Shown here piece after piece: positions 9,224 to 17,461 of a DNA stretch of 64,000 bases. The position numbers and the translations under genes were made by a program. Numbering within the stretch: the first letter of the stretch is position 1; each line of letters opens with the position of its first letter. Under the pieces are notes generated by a model. It had not been told where the DNA came from and searched no databases. It worked only from the letters and a program-made list of their open reading frames with translations. The DNA comes from an uncultured Flavobacteriales bacterium (GTDB lineage: Bacteria > Bacteroidota > Bacteroidia > Flavobacteriales_D > Sanyastnellaceae): the NCBI GenBank assembly GCA_938084585.1, contig CALKFF010000011.1, positions 1 through 64,000 of the forward strand, written 5' to 3'.

Positions 9224-9865
9224 TCAGATTTCAGGTGCGAAAATGCACCAAAGAACCACATAGGTCGGCGCCGCGATCAAAAATCCATCGAAACGGTCCA
9301 TCACGCCTCCGTGGCCAGGCAACAGGTTGCCCGAGTCTTTCAAGCCTCGCCGGCGTTTCCACGCGCTTTGAATCAAATCGCCCGTCGTGGACAACGCCCC
9401 CATGAGCGCGCCGAGCCACATCCACTCCAATCCCAACGACGCCCACGCCACACAAGCGGAAGCCAACACGCCGCCCAAGGTGCCTTCCCACGATTTGCCA
9501 GGCGACACGGTGGGTGCAAGCTTGTGCTTGCCGAAGGGCTTGCCCACCACGAATGCGCCCGTGTCGTTGGCCCAAATCATCCACAAGAAGGACAACACCG
9601 GCCAAGGGTCGTAGGGCTTGGCTTCGCCCAGCCACACCAAAGCAGCCAACGCCGGCACAGGAAAGAGGATGGAAAGCGCTTTGGGGAATTTGGCCTCCGG
9701 GCATGCAGGGGCCTTGGCCCATTCCACCCACGCCAAGGCCGCGACCAACGCCCAAAGTCCCGCGTTGGTCCAAGGCGACCAGGCCACGGCACCCATCACC
9801 ACGGCCACGAACACCACGCCAGTCAACCCACGGGTGACCCATTCGTTGGACGACTTGCCACTCAC
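9224..9865 (-). CDS. cdsA: Phosphatidate cytidylyltransferase
   Basis: 213 aa from a GTG start at 9865. That GTG overlaps the stop of the DUF2007 gene as GTGA, which decides the start over the TTG used in the track. The protein is shorter than typical CdsA (about 270 aa) and several N-terminal TM helices are missing. The C-terminal half is well kept: WANDTGAFVVGKPFGKHKL and the signature KDSGNLLPGHGGVMDRFD. It makes CDP-diacylglycerol from phosphatidate and CTP in the inner membrane. Confidence 0.92.
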   Translation of the reverse strand: MSGKSSNEWVTRGLTGVVFVAVVMGAVAWSPWTNAGLWALVAALAWVEWAKAPACPEAKFPKALSILFPVPALAALVWLGEAKPYDPWPVLSFLWMIWANDTGAFVVGKPFGKHKLAPTVSPGKSWEGTLGGVLASACVAWASLGLEWMWLGALMGALSTTGDLIQSAWKRRRGLKDSGNLLPGHGGVMDRFDGFLIAAPTYVVLWCIFAPEI

Positions 9866-10077
9866 GACTGGAGGTTTTGAAGCCAAACCATGGCCTGCTT
9901 GCTGTGGGATTCAGGCACCCAAATCTCCACGGGGCGTGTGGCGAAGCACATGCCGACGTAGCTGGAATCTTGCTTGTTCATCAACACGGCCGGGATGCCT
10001 TCTGCTTCAAGACCGCCTTGAATCACCGGCGCCATGTTGGCGTCGTGGCAGTGCATGGCAAGCACCCATCCCTTCAT
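9862..10077 (-). CDS. DUF2007-like small protein
   Basis: 71 aa. The pattern (MAPVIQGGLEAEGIPAVLMN, then VEIWVPESHSKQAMVWL) resembles the DUF2007 putative signal-transducing family, a ferredoxin-like small domain of unknown role. It overlaps ftsH by ATGA at its start and cdsA by GTGA at its end, so it is translated within the ftsH-cdsA-psd operon. Function unknown. Confidence 0.75.
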   Translation of the reverse strand: MKGWVLAMHCHDANMAPVIQGGLEAEGIPAVLMNKQDSSYVGMCFATRPVEIWVPESHSKQAMVWLQNLQS

Positions 10078-12092
10078 GCAGCAGGGTCTTCCGCAGGCCC
10101 CGCTTCCGGGGCGTCGGCCTCTGGCGCAACGTCAGGGGCAGCCTCCCCGGCAGCCTCCGCGACGGGGGCCGCGAGCTGCTTGTCTGTTCCGAAGGGACGC
10201 GCACCCAAGATGCGCTCCACGTCTTCCCGGAAGATGACCTCGTTTTGGAGCAAGGAATCCGCGAGCGCCTCCAACTTGTCGCGGTGGCTTGACAAGATTT
10301 CTTTGGCCCGGTCGTAGGCCCGTTCAATCACAGCGCTTACTTCTTCGTCGATGATGCGGGCGGTTTCCTCGCTGTACGGTTTGGTGAAGCTGTTCTCGCC
10401 GCGGCTGTCGTAATAGCTGCGGTTGCCCACACGCTCGTTCAAGCCGTAGACGCTCACCATGGCGTACGCCTGCTTCGTCACCTTCTCCAGGTCGCTGAGC
10501 GCCCCTGTGGAGATTTTGCCAAACATGATCTCCTCGGCGGCACGTCCGCCCAGGGTGGCGCACATTTCGTCGAGCATTTGCTCGGTGGTGGTGATGGCGC
10601 GCTCCTCGGGGAGGTACCACGCGGCACCCAGACTTTGGCCCCGTGGCACGATGCTCACCTTCACCAGCGGCGAGGCAAACTCGACCAACCAGCTGACCAC
10701 GGCGTGCCCGGCCTCGTGGAAGGCGATGGTGTTCTTCTCGTCTTCGCTGATGATCTTGGACTTCTTCTCCAGACCTCCCACAATGCGGTCGACCGCATCC
10801 AAGAAATCTTGGTGGGTCACCAACTTCCGGTCTTTGCGGGCGGCGAACAGGGCCGCCTCGTTGCAGACGTTGGCGATGTCCGCCCCGCTGAAGCCTGGCG
10901 TTTGCTTGGACAAGAACTCGATGTCCACCGACGTGTCCGTCTTGATCGGGCGAAGGTGCACCTCGAAGATGGATTTGCGCTCCACCACGTCGGGCATGTC
11001 GACGTAGATCTGGCGGTCGAAACGCCCGGCACGCATCAACGCGCTGTCCAGGATGTCCGCACGGTTGGTCGCCGCAATGATGATGACCCCACTGTTGGTG
11101 CCAAATCCGTCCATCTCTGTCAAGAGCTGGTTCAGGGTGTTTTCGCGCTCGTCGTTGGACCCGAAGCTTGCGTTCTTTCCGCGGGCCCGTCCAATTGCGT
11201 CAATCTCGTCGATGAAGATGATGGCCGGGGACTTCTCCTTCGCTTGCTTGAACAAGTCGCGGACGCGGGACGCCCCCACCCCGACGAACATCTCCACGAA
11301 ATCCGAGCCGCTCAGGCTGAAGAACGGCACTTGGGCCTCGCCGGCCACGGCCTTCGCCAACAACGTCTTGCCCGTGCCCGGAGGGCCCACAAGCAACGCG
11401 CCTTTCGGAATCTTGGCCCCGAGCTCGGTGTACTTGCCGGGCTTCTTCAGAAAGTCCACGATTTCGTGCAGCTCCTCCTTGGCGCCGTCCACCCCCGCCA
11501 CGTCCTTGAACGTCACGTTGGTGCCCTCGCCGTTTTCAAAGACCTGGGCCTTGGACTTGCCGATGTTGAAGATTTGTCCGCCACCCGCGGGCCCGCCGCC
11601 CAGCCTACGCATCAGGAACATCCACACCACGACCATCAAGCCGAGGAAAATGACCCAAGAGAGGATTTGGCCGCCCCATTCGTTGGGGGGCTCGTAACGC
11701 AGGTCAAAGCCTTGGCTTTCCTGCAGTTCCTTCAATTCAGTTTGGTACGCCTCCCCCTTCGGAATGTTCATGCTCGCGTCCGCGCCAGCGTACAGCGCCT
11801 GCAGCAGCTGAGGGTCGGACTTGCCGCCGGTCAAACTGTCTCGGACCGCTTCTGTGAAATAGAGGTTGGCGCGTGCGCCGTCGTGGCTGACACGCGTGAT
11901 TTGGCCTTTCTCCGCCATTTCCTTGAAATCGGGCCATTGCACCTGGCGCTGCGTGGAGGAATCCCCCACCATCACCATCGTGAGCAAGAACATGGCAACA
12001 ATGGCATACACCCAGTAGAAATTCATCTGGCGGCCAGGCTTGTTGCCTTGCTTCTTACCCTTGCCAGAAGGGGTTGTGTTCTTGTTGTCCAT
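10074..12092 (-). CDS. ftsH: ATP-dependent zinc metalloprotease FtsH
   Basis: 672 aa from the ATG at 12092 (MDNKNTTPSGKGK); the track's 52-codon extension lies inside rsfS and is rejected. Two TM helices (FYWVYAIVAMFLLTMVMVG near 25-43; WVIFLGLMVVVWMFLM near 140) flank a periplasmic domain. The AAA module shows Walker A GPPGTGKTLLAKA, Walker B FIDEIDAIG and the SRH arginines (LMRAGRFDRQ). The zinc site HEAGH is in AFHEAGHAVVSW. It degrades membrane and short-lived cytosolic proteins. The C-terminal tail is rich in Ala, Glu and Pro and probably disordered. Confidence 0.97.
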   Translation of the reverse strand: MDNKNTTPSGKGKKQGNKPGRQMNFYWVYAIVAMFLLTMVMVGDSSTQRQVQWPDFKEMAEKGQITRVSHDGARANLYFTEAVRDSLTGGKSDPQLLQALYAGADASMNIPKGEAYQTELKELQESQGFDLRYEPPNEWGGQILSWVIFLGLMVVVWMFLMRRLGGGPAGGGQIFNIGKSKAQVFENGEGTNVTFKDVAGVDGAKEELHEIVDFLKKPGKYTELGAKIPKGALLVGPPGTGKTLLAKAVAGEAQVPFFSLSGSDFVEMFVGVGASRVRDLFKQAKEKSPAIIFIDEIDAIGRARGKNASFGSNDERENTLNQLLTEMDGFGTNSGVIIIAATNRADILDSALMRAGRFDRQIYVDMPDVVERKSIFEVHLRPIKTDTSVDIEFLSKQTPGFSGADIANVCNEAALFAARKDRKLVTHQDFLDAVDRIVGGLEKKSKIISEDEKNTIAFHEAGHAVVSWLVEFASPLVKVSIVPRGQSLGAAWYLPEERAITTTEQMLDEMCATLGGRAAEEIMFGKISTGALSDLEKVTKQAYAMVSVYGLNERVGNRSYYDSRGENSFTKPYSEETARIIDEEVSAVIERAYDRAKEILSSHRDKLEALADSLLQNEVIFREDVERILGARPFGTDKQLAAPVAEAAGEAAPDVAPEADAPEAGPAEDPAA

Positions 12093-12094
12093 TG

Positions 12095-12469
12095 TCAATC
12101 CGTTGTGTTGTGGTGCTCGGCAGGCGCATCGCCCCACAGTTCCTCCAGCGCGTAGTGCGACCGGGCTTCGCTGTGGAAGATGTGAACGACCACATCGCTG
12201 TAGTCCAAAATCACCCACTCTCCCCCTCTCAAACCATGAACCCCCCACGGACGTTCATTCAACACCTCACTTGTTGTGCGCTCCACCTCCCTGGCCAGCG
12301 CCTCCACCTGCGTTCTGCTTGTGGCCGACGCCACCACAAACGTGGAGGCAATGGCGTGGGTCAGGGGACGCAAATCCAAGGAAACAATGTCTTGGGCCTT
12401 GAGCGAGTCGAGGCCTTGAACCACACATTGGGTCAAGGCTTCGGTGGGAGGAGGTGCAGTTGATTTCAT
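12095..12469 (-). CDS. rsfS: Ribosome silencing factor RsfS
   Basis: 124 aa from the ATG at 12469; the track start is a TTG two codons earlier. The sequence has LDSLKAQDIVSLDLRPL, FVVASATSRTQVEALA, ERPWGVHGLRGGEWVILDYS and VVHIFHSEARSHYALEELW, which match the RsfS/DUF143 (Iojap) family. It binds L14 of the large subunit and blocks subunit joining when nutrients are scarce. ftsH starts 2 bp downstream. A TACCTTTG -7 box sits 16 nt before the ATG. Confidence 0.93.
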   Translation of the reverse strand: MKSTAPPPTEALTQCVVQGLDSLKAQDIVSLDLRPLTHAIASTFVVASATSRTQVEALAREVERTTSEVLNERPWGVHGLRGGEWVILDYSDVVVHIFHSEARSHYALEELWGDAPAEHHNTTD

Positions 12470-12485
12470 GCGCAAGCAAGCCTGT

Positions 12486-12502
12486 CAAAGGTACTACTTT
12501 TG
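12486..12502. promoter_or_regulatory. Back-to-back divergent -7 boxes for rsfS and birA
   Basis: The 17-bp sequence CAAAGGTACTACTTTTG contains TACCTTTG on the minus strand (12486-12493) and TACTTTTG on the plus strand (12495-12502), both perfect TAnnTTTG matches, separated by a single base. The minus box drives the rsfS-ftsH-cdsA-psd operon and the plus box drives birA, 44 nt upstream of its GTG. No clear TTG at -33 is seen for either. Confidence 0.7.
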
Positions 12503-12546
12503 AGGAGCTTCCCTTGGCCAACGAAAGCCAAAAGCCCTGACCTTCC

Positions 12547-13323
12547 GTGACCTTCACCCACCTTCACCAACCCTCTGTGCCCAGCACCAACGTGTGGGCC
12601 TTGTCTTGGTTGAAGGAACACGGACTGAGCGGTCCCACGCTGTTCACCGCAGACGGCCAAACCGCCGGTCAAGGACAACGCCACAAAACGTGGAGCACCC
12701 ACCAAGGCGAAGACCTCAGCATGAGCCTGGCTTTGCCGGTGCAATCCGGCTGGACGCCCCCCATCTTCAACATGGCCGTGGCCCTGTCCTTCAGGGCTTC
12801 GTTGGAGCGCTTGCGCCCGCCTCATGCCGCCAAGACCAAGGTGCAGATCAAGTGGCCCAACGACATCCTCCTCACGCAAGAAGGATCAAGCCGCAAGTGC
12901 GCAGGCATGTTGGTCGAGAACGTCTGGCGCGGCGCCTCGTGGTCCGCCACCGTTGTGGGCCTGGGGGTGAACGTCAACTCCGAGCGGTTGGCGTCCCCAT
13001 TTCATGCCACGAGCTTGCACGACGCCTGGGGCATCACCCTGCACCCCGCAGATGTGGGTCAACGCTTGACCCGAGACCTCATGGAACAGTTGGCCCATCC
13101 CATGCACCCGACCTCCGTGTTGCGCGGGTTCAAGACCCACTTGTTTGGGCTGGGTGTGGAGCGCCACTTCGACGTGGGCGACCAAACGAGAAAGGGGGTG
13201 CTGTCCGACGTGGACGAGCAGGGGCGCGCGAAATTCACCTGGGCCCAGGGGCGCCAGGACGACTGGCTTCAATCCGGCGACGTGAAGTGGCGCTTCGAGG
13301 ACGCCGGTCAGAACCGAGACTGA
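12547..13323 (+). CDS. birA: Biotin--[acetyl-CoA-carboxylase] ligase
   Basis: 258 aa, starting with GTG at 12547; no in-frame ATG precedes the conserved region. Motifs include PSTNVWALSWL, the biotinyl-AMP loop region ADGQTAGQGQRHKTW (a variant of GRGRxGR), KIKWPNDI in the form VQIKWPNDILL, and CAGMLVENVW. A C-terminal SH3-like domain follows. It lacks an N-terminal helix-turn-helix, so it is the ligase-only class and does not act as a repressor. It attaches biotin to carboxylase carrier proteins. It is divergent from rsfS and its end overlaps the convergent SRPBCC gene by 16 bp. Confidence 0.9.
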   Translation: MTFTHLHQPSVPSTNVWALSWLKEHGLSGPTLFTADGQTAGQGQRHKTWSTHQGEDLSMSLALPVQSGWTPPIFNMAVALSFRASLERLRPPHAAKTKVQIKWPNDILLTQEGSSRKCAGMLVENVWRGASWSATVVGLGVNVNSERLASPFHATSLHDAWGITLHPADVGQRLTRDLMEQLAHPMHPTSVLRGFKTHLFGLGVERHFDVGDQTRKGVLSDVDEQGRAKFTWAQGRQDDWLQSGDVKWRFEDAGQNRD

Positions 13324-13715
13324 AGCGCCTCGGCCATCTTGCCAAACAACCCGTTCAAGGCTGGCTCCACCATCATTTTGGTGAAGGGGTTGAGCTCCGC
13401 ATCGCAGCCGACTTTGAAGGTGCACCCGTCGCCGTGGGGGGTCAACACCACGTCCAACGTGAATTTCACGGGCGTGGGCGCCTTGGTCGCCAAGGTGAGA
13501 ACGGTTCCTTCAGTGGCAGAGCCGTCCGAGGTGCGATCCAAGTGGATGCCCACACCGCCGGTGACTTTGAACGAACAGGATTCTCCTTCCCATTGGAAGT
13601 CCGTGACAGGGCCTTCGGAAAGCAAGGCTCCGAAGCCCTCCCACTGCTGGATGTCGCGGGCGACGGTCGCGCAATCGGCGTTCAGCGCCACCAAAGGTGA
13701 TTCAATGCGGGTCAT
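13308..13715 (-). CDS. SRPBCC-fold (START/polyketide cyclase-like) protein
   Basis: 135 aa from the ATG at 13715, which overlaps the pyrE stop as ATGA; the longer track start is therefore rejected. The pattern of alternating beta strands (WEGESCSFKV, HLDRTSDGS, VKFTLDVVLTPHGDGCTFKV) and a C-terminal amphipathic helix (MMVEPALNGLFGKMAEAL) fits the SRPBCC ligand-binding fold. Ligand and function are unknown. A small protein of this type directly after pyrE appears familiar from Bacteroidota, from memory only. Confidence 0.7.
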   Translation of the reverse strand: MTRIESPLVALNADCATVARDIQQWEGFGALLSEGPVTDFQWEGESCSFKVTGGVGIHLDRTSDGSATEGTVLTLATKAPTPVKFTLDVVLTPHGDGCTFKVGCDAELNPFTKMMVEPALNGLFGKMAEALQSRF

Positions 13716-14368
13716 GACGGTTGGTTGGAGTCGCTCCAAGCCACTGGGTCCGAAGACCACCCTTGAAGGAGCGTGTTTTGTTCTTGTGTGATGTACCCCT
13801 CGGCCTGCGCCTGGGCCAACATGGTTGGGTAGTCCGTCAGCACCTCAAAGGGACACTTGGCATCTTCAAACCGCGCCACGGCGTCGCCAAATCCGTAGGA
13901 AAAAATGGCCACCAGGCCCTTCACCTCCAGGTCCACTTCGCGCAACGCTTGGACGGCGTTGAGGCTGCTCTTTCCCGTGGAAATCAAATCCTCAATGACC
14001 ACCACGTTCCGCATCACGCTCAAGTCGCCTTCCACCTGTTGGCCGGTGCCGTGGGCCTTGGCCGAGCTTCGAACGTAGCAAAAAGGAAGCCCCATTTCTT
14101 GGGCCACCAACGCGCCAAGGGCGATGCCTCCGGTGGCCACCCCCGCGATGCCGTCTGGCTTGCCGTAGCGGTCCTCAATCAGCTCGCTCGCAAGCTGGCG
14201 CACGAACGTGCGCACGGGGGGGTGAGACAAGATTTTGCGGTTGTCGCAGTAAATCGGTGAAAGACGACCGCTCGCCCACGTGAAGGGGTCGTTGGGTCGC
14301 AGCTGAATCGCTTTGATGCGGAGGAGGAATTCCGCTACCTTTCGGCGCTGGTCGGACGCAGTATCCAT
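13712..14368 (-). CDS. pyrE: Orotate phosphoribosyltransferase
   Basis: 218 aa. FTWASGRLSPIYCDNR, GVATGGIALGALVAQEMG, YVRSSAKAHGTGQQVEG and the PRPP-binding loop VVVIEDLISTGKSS are typical of PyrE. It joins orotate to PRPP to give orotidine 5'-phosphate in pyrimidine synthesis. The ATG lies 4 nt behind a perfect TAGATTTG -7 box, so the mRNA probably starts at or next to the start codon. The SRPBCC gene overlaps its stop codon. Confidence 0.95.
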   Translation of the reverse strand: MDTASDQRRKVAEFLLRIKAIQLRPNDPFTWASGRLSPIYCDNRKILSHPPVRTFVRQLASELIEDRYGKPDGIAGVATGGIALGALVAQEMGLPFCYVRSSAKAHGTGQQVEGDLSVMRNVVVIEDLISTGKSSLNAVQALREVDLEVKGLVAIFSYGFGDAVARFEDAKCPFEVLTDYPTMLAQAQAEGYITQEQNTLLQGWSSDPVAWSDSNQPS

Positions 14369-14372
14369 GGGA

Positions 14373-14380
14373 CAAATCTA
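14373..14380 (-). promoter_or_regulatory. -7 box for pyrE
   Basis: TAGATTTG on the minus strand, a perfect TAnnTTTG, exactly 4 nt before the ATG at 14368. The geometry predicts a leaderless transcript. Confidence 0.6.
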
Positions 14381-14390
14381 CGATGTATTC

Positions 14391-15002
14391 ATGCTGAACA
14401 GGCGGGTGAAATTTCGCCCGATGTCAGCCCAAAAGACGGCCAACCCGCCGTCTGAAACCAACCCTGGATTGCACCTGGTGGATCCCACGGCGAAGATGCT
14501 TCGCGACCTCCCCACCCTCTTGAAGCAAGGCCCTGAATTGGAGGACATCGCCCTGTTTTGCAGCAACGTGGAATCCACCTGGATGACGTTCTGCGCGGGG
14601 TACACAGAATTGGCGGCGGCCGGCGGCGTGGTGAAAGATCACGGAGGCCGCGTGCTGTGGATTCAGCGAAATGGAAAATGGGACTTGCCCAAAGGCAAGC
14701 TGGAGCCTGGAGAGCGTCTTGAAGAAGCCGCGGTGCGGGAAGTGGAAGAGGAAACGGGCATCACCGACCTCACCATCGTGGGGGAGGCGTTCTGCACGTT
14801 CCACACGTACGAGGCTGGTGGCGTGGTGCATTTGAAAACCACCTTCTGGTACCCCATGACCCACAACGGCGACGCCACCCCAGGTGAACCCCAAGCCATC
14901 GAGGGCATCACCGACGTGACGTGGTTGAAGCCGCCGTTCCCCAAGACCACCCTGGACAACACGTTCTCGAGCATCCAACAGGTGCTGGACACGTTGCTTT
15001 GA
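14391..15002 (+). CDS. NUDIX hydrolase
   Basis: 203 aa from the ATG at 14391; an ATG at 14367 is also possible but overlaps the pyrE start. The NUDIX box is complete: GKLEPGERLEEAAVREVEEE followed by TGI. VLWIQRNGKWDLPKGK precedes it, as in diphosphohydrolases of the MutT/Ap4A type. An N-terminal ~95-residue extension holding a helical segment (MLRDLPTLLKQGPELEDIAL) is typical of a Bacteroidota subfamily. The substrate cannot be set from sequence. It is divergent from pyrE with about 20 bp between start codons. Confidence 0.85.
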   Translation: MLNRRVKFRPMSAQKTANPPSETNPGLHLVDPTAKMLRDLPTLLKQGPELEDIALFCSNVESTWMTFCAGYTELAAAGGVVKDHGGRVLWIQRNGKWDLPKGKLEPGERLEEAAVREVEEETGITDLTIVGEAFCTFHTYEAGGVVHLKTTFWYPMTHNGDATPGEPQAIEGITDVTWLKPPFPKTTLDNTFSSIQQVLDTLL

Positions 15003-15008
15003 CGTCGA

Positions 15009-16445
15009 TCACGGGCGGCGCGACCCAGACAGCTTTTGCCAGCGGCGCATTGCGGTGAAAAGGCCCTCGGAAGGAAGGGGCGCCTGGTGAGTTTGAATTT
15101 GACCATCCGGTCGCACGACCACAACTTGCGGCACGCCCAAGATGTCCAAACGGTCCCACCACCCCGGGTCGCGGCCCACCCATCGCACTTGTTCACGCAC
15201 GTTGGCGCGCTTCTTCAACGTGGCGTACAACCCTTCTTCGTCGCCGTCCACAGACAAGATCCCCCATGCAACGTCGGGCCCTGCCTCGTTCGTCGCCCAG
15301 TTTCGGAGCAGGACGAGCTCGCGGTCCCCAGCACTGGAACCGTCACGGGTGACAAGCCACACGCTCCAACTGCCGTCTCCGGCCCACGCAGGCTCCAAGT
15401 CTCCATTGGGCAACATCCACCGCATGTCGCCCCACGATTGGGCTGAAGCCAGGTGGGATTGGGTTTGGTCCGACAACCGCCGAATGTCCGCGACCTCACA
15501 TTGGTCGCGCCACCTGATTTCCCACCACGCCTCGGCCCATCGGGACCACGGTTGAGATTGCCCCAACCACATGGCCAAATGCACCTCATCCAAGGACCAA
15601 GACAAGGCCTGACAGAGGCTGTCCACCTCGCCTGTGGCCGCCCAACTGCGCCATGGTGCCCTCCGTTCCTCCAACGGTGTCCACCACGCTTCGTGCTCCA
15701 ACTCCCACGCTGAACACCAGCCTGGGGAAGCCAATTTTTGGGCCCAGGACCTGGGGTCGGAGGTCGCGTGTCCTGCCGAAAACGCGGTGTCTGACGCAGA
15801 GGCCCCGAGCCCCATGCGCCACTCCAAGACCTGAGCGCGCGCGAGGTCGCCCCACAGCGAATGTGGTGCGAAAGACCCGAGTCGATCCGCCTGCCAAGAG
15901 GCGGCGCTGTCCAACGCGCTGCGCAAGGCCGATTGGGCGCGCTCCACCCCTCCACCGACCAGCCCCAACCCCACAAGTTGGTCGAGGTCCAAGGAGTCTT
16001 GGGCCGCTTCCAATTCGCGGGTGAACGACGCCAGCCTGGCGCCAGGATGCCCTTCTGGATACACCAACGGAGCGGGGTTGCCCCGCAACTTCAAGGGCCT
16101 TCTGGAGGGCCAAACCAGGGTCAACGTGTCCCTTCTTCTTGGTTCCGCGTCGTCCACGACAAGGGTCCAGGCCCAGGGCAACGCCTCCAACGTGTAGACC
16201 CCACGGTCTGCCCCGTCCCAGGCACTGAGGCCGGAATCGTCGACCACCAAATCGGCCTCCTGAACCGCATGTTGGGCCACGCCGTCCATCCACGTGCTGA
16301 TGTGAAGGGTGTGTCCCGCGTCATCCATTTGGCACGCAGGTTCTCCAGCCTCGTCCACCCAACGGATGACGACGTCGGTTTGACCCCAGGCGCCCATCAC
16401 GTGCGCTTGGAAGAGCAACCACGCAACCCCCAGGAAACGACGCAT
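15009..16445 (-). CDS. Secreted protein with a thioredoxin-like tail lacking CXXC
   Basis: 478 aa from the ATG at 16445, which overlaps the coaD stop as TGATG. A signal peptide (MRRFLGVAWLLFQAHVMGAW) precedes an N-terminal part resembling a small beta domain (VVIRWVDEAGEPACQMDD). A Trp-rich helical middle region follows. The tail (LGVPQVVVVRPDGQIQTHQA) looks like the last strands of a TlpA-type thioredoxin fold, but no CXXC pair is present. It may be a degenerate TlpA-like protein working outside the cytoplasm; no function can be assigned. It converges on the NUDIX gene with 6 bp between stops. Confidence 0.55.
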   Translation of the reverse strand: MRRFLGVAWLLFQAHVMGAWGQTDVVIRWVDEAGEPACQMDDAGHTLHISTWMDGVAQHAVQEADLVVDDSGLSAWDGADRGVYTLEALPWAWTLVVDDAEPRRRDTLTLVWPSRRPLKLRGNPAPLVYPEGHPGARLASFTRELEAAQDSLDLDQLVGLGLVGGGVERAQSALRSALDSAASWQADRLGSFAPHSLWGDLARAQVLEWRMGLGASASDTAFSAGHATSDPRSWAQKLASPGWCSAWELEHEAWWTPLEERRAPWRSWAATGEVDSLCQALSWSLDEVHLAMWLGQSQPWSRWAEAWWEIRWRDQCEVADIRRLSDQTQSHLASAQSWGDMRWMLPNGDLEPAWAGDGSWSVWLVTRDGSSAGDRELVLLRNWATNEAGPDVAWGILSVDGDEEGLYATLKKRANVREQVRWVGRDPGWWDRLDILGVPQVVVVRPDGQIQTHQAPLPSEGLFTAMRRWQKLSGSRRP

Positions 16446-16924
16446 CAACCGGCCGAACTCCATGGGAAACGTGCTGCCAAAGCTTCAGGCACAAATGGCC
16501 GAATGTCTCCGCCGTGACTCAACACTTCCCTGACCACGGTGGAGTGGATCGCCGTGAAGGCAGGGTCGGTCAAGAGGACCACGGTGTCCAAATCGGGGTG
16601 CATTTGGCGGGTCATCTGCGCAATGGTCTTCTCGTAATCGAAGTCGGTGCTGTTGCGGACCCCACGCAGTTGGACCGTGGCCCCCACCTTGTGGCAAAAC
16701 TCGGAGGTCAACCCTGTGTAGGACATGACCTTGACCCTGGGCTGGTCTGTAAACGTTTCCCGCAACATCGCAAGCCGTTCTTCCACAGGGAATGCGCCCT
16801 TTTTGGTGCTGTGCTGGCCCACCGCCACGATGACCTCGTCGAACAAATTGAGCCCGCGGAGCACCACGTTTTCGTGGCCCCGTGTGACGGGGTCAAAGGA
16901 TCCAGGAAATACTGCGCGTCGCAT
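16445..16924 (-). CDS. coaD: Phosphopantetheine adenylyltransferase
   Basis: 159 aa. AVFPGSFDPVTRGHENVV contains the nucleotidyl-transferase motif with the conserved His of the TxGH-like element. RGVRNSTDFDYE, MHPDLDTVVLL and the ISST-like IHSTVVREV complete the family pattern. It makes dephospho-CoA from 4'-phosphopantetheine and ATP in CoA synthesis. The start codon directly follows the rsmD stop; the DUF3822-rsmD-coaD order is typical of Bacteroidota. Confidence 0.95.
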   Translation of the reverse strand: MRRAVFPGSFDPVTRGHENVVLRGLNLFDEVIVAVGQHSTKKGAFPVEERLAMLRETFTDQPRVKVMSYTGLTSEFCHKVGATVQLRGVRNSTDFDYEKTIAQMTRQMHPDLDTVVLLTDPAFTAIHSTVVREVLSHGGDIRPFVPEALAARFPWSSAG

Positions 16925-17461
16925 TCAATCGAAGGTAAACAAACTGAAATGGACGTGGCCATACTTCCTCGTCAGAACGTGGCCCTCTTCTTGGGAAAGG
17001 TCCACGCGCTCGCCGTGCTCCAGGACAAACCACCCGCCTGAAGCCAAGATGCCTGCCGACCGAACTGCAAAAGGCAGCTCCGTCAACTTGGGCAAATCGT
17101 AGGGCGGGTCCGCGAACACGAAATCAAACTGGGTCAGCGGCTTGGAAAGGAATCCCCACACGTCCGCACACACCGTATGCAAGTCGTCGCTGCCCAACTT
17201 CGAAGCTTGGGTTGTGGCGAAACGGCACCCCTTGGGTGTTTGTTCCACCGCGGTCACGGAGGCCGCGCCACGGCTCAGGAATTCCAAGGACACCATGCCG
17301 GTCCCCGCGAACAAATCCAGGACGTGGGCCCCGTCGAAATCAACCCGTGACGACATCAAGTTGAACAGCCCCTCGCGGCCAAAGTCAGTCGTGGGCCGTC
17401 CCTTGAAGCCCTTCAATTCAGGGACACGTCGTCCGCGCCAGGCGCCTCCAGTGATCCTCAT
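16925..17461 (-). CDS. rsmD: 16S rRNA (guanine966-N2)-methyltransferase
   Basis: 178 aa from the ATG at 17461 (MRITGGAWRGRRVPE); it overlaps the DUF3822 stop by 4 bp (ATGA), which rules out the 142-codon longer start. RPTTDFGREGLFNLM, the SAM-binding motif VLDLFAGTGMVSLEF and the catalytic DPPY in VFADPPYDLPK are present. It methylates G966 (E. coli numbering) of 16S rRNA during 30S maturation. It is encoded between DUF3822 and coaD in one operon. Confidence 0.93.
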   Translation of the reverse strand: MRITGGAWRGRRVPELKGFKGRPTTDFGREGLFNLMSSRVDFDGAHVLDLFAGTGMVSLEFLSRGAASVTAVEQTPKGCRFATTQASKLGSDDLHTVCADVWGFLSKPLTQFDFVFADPPYDLPKLTELPFAVRSAGILASGGWFVLEHGERVDLSQEEGHVLTRKYGHVHFSLFTFD

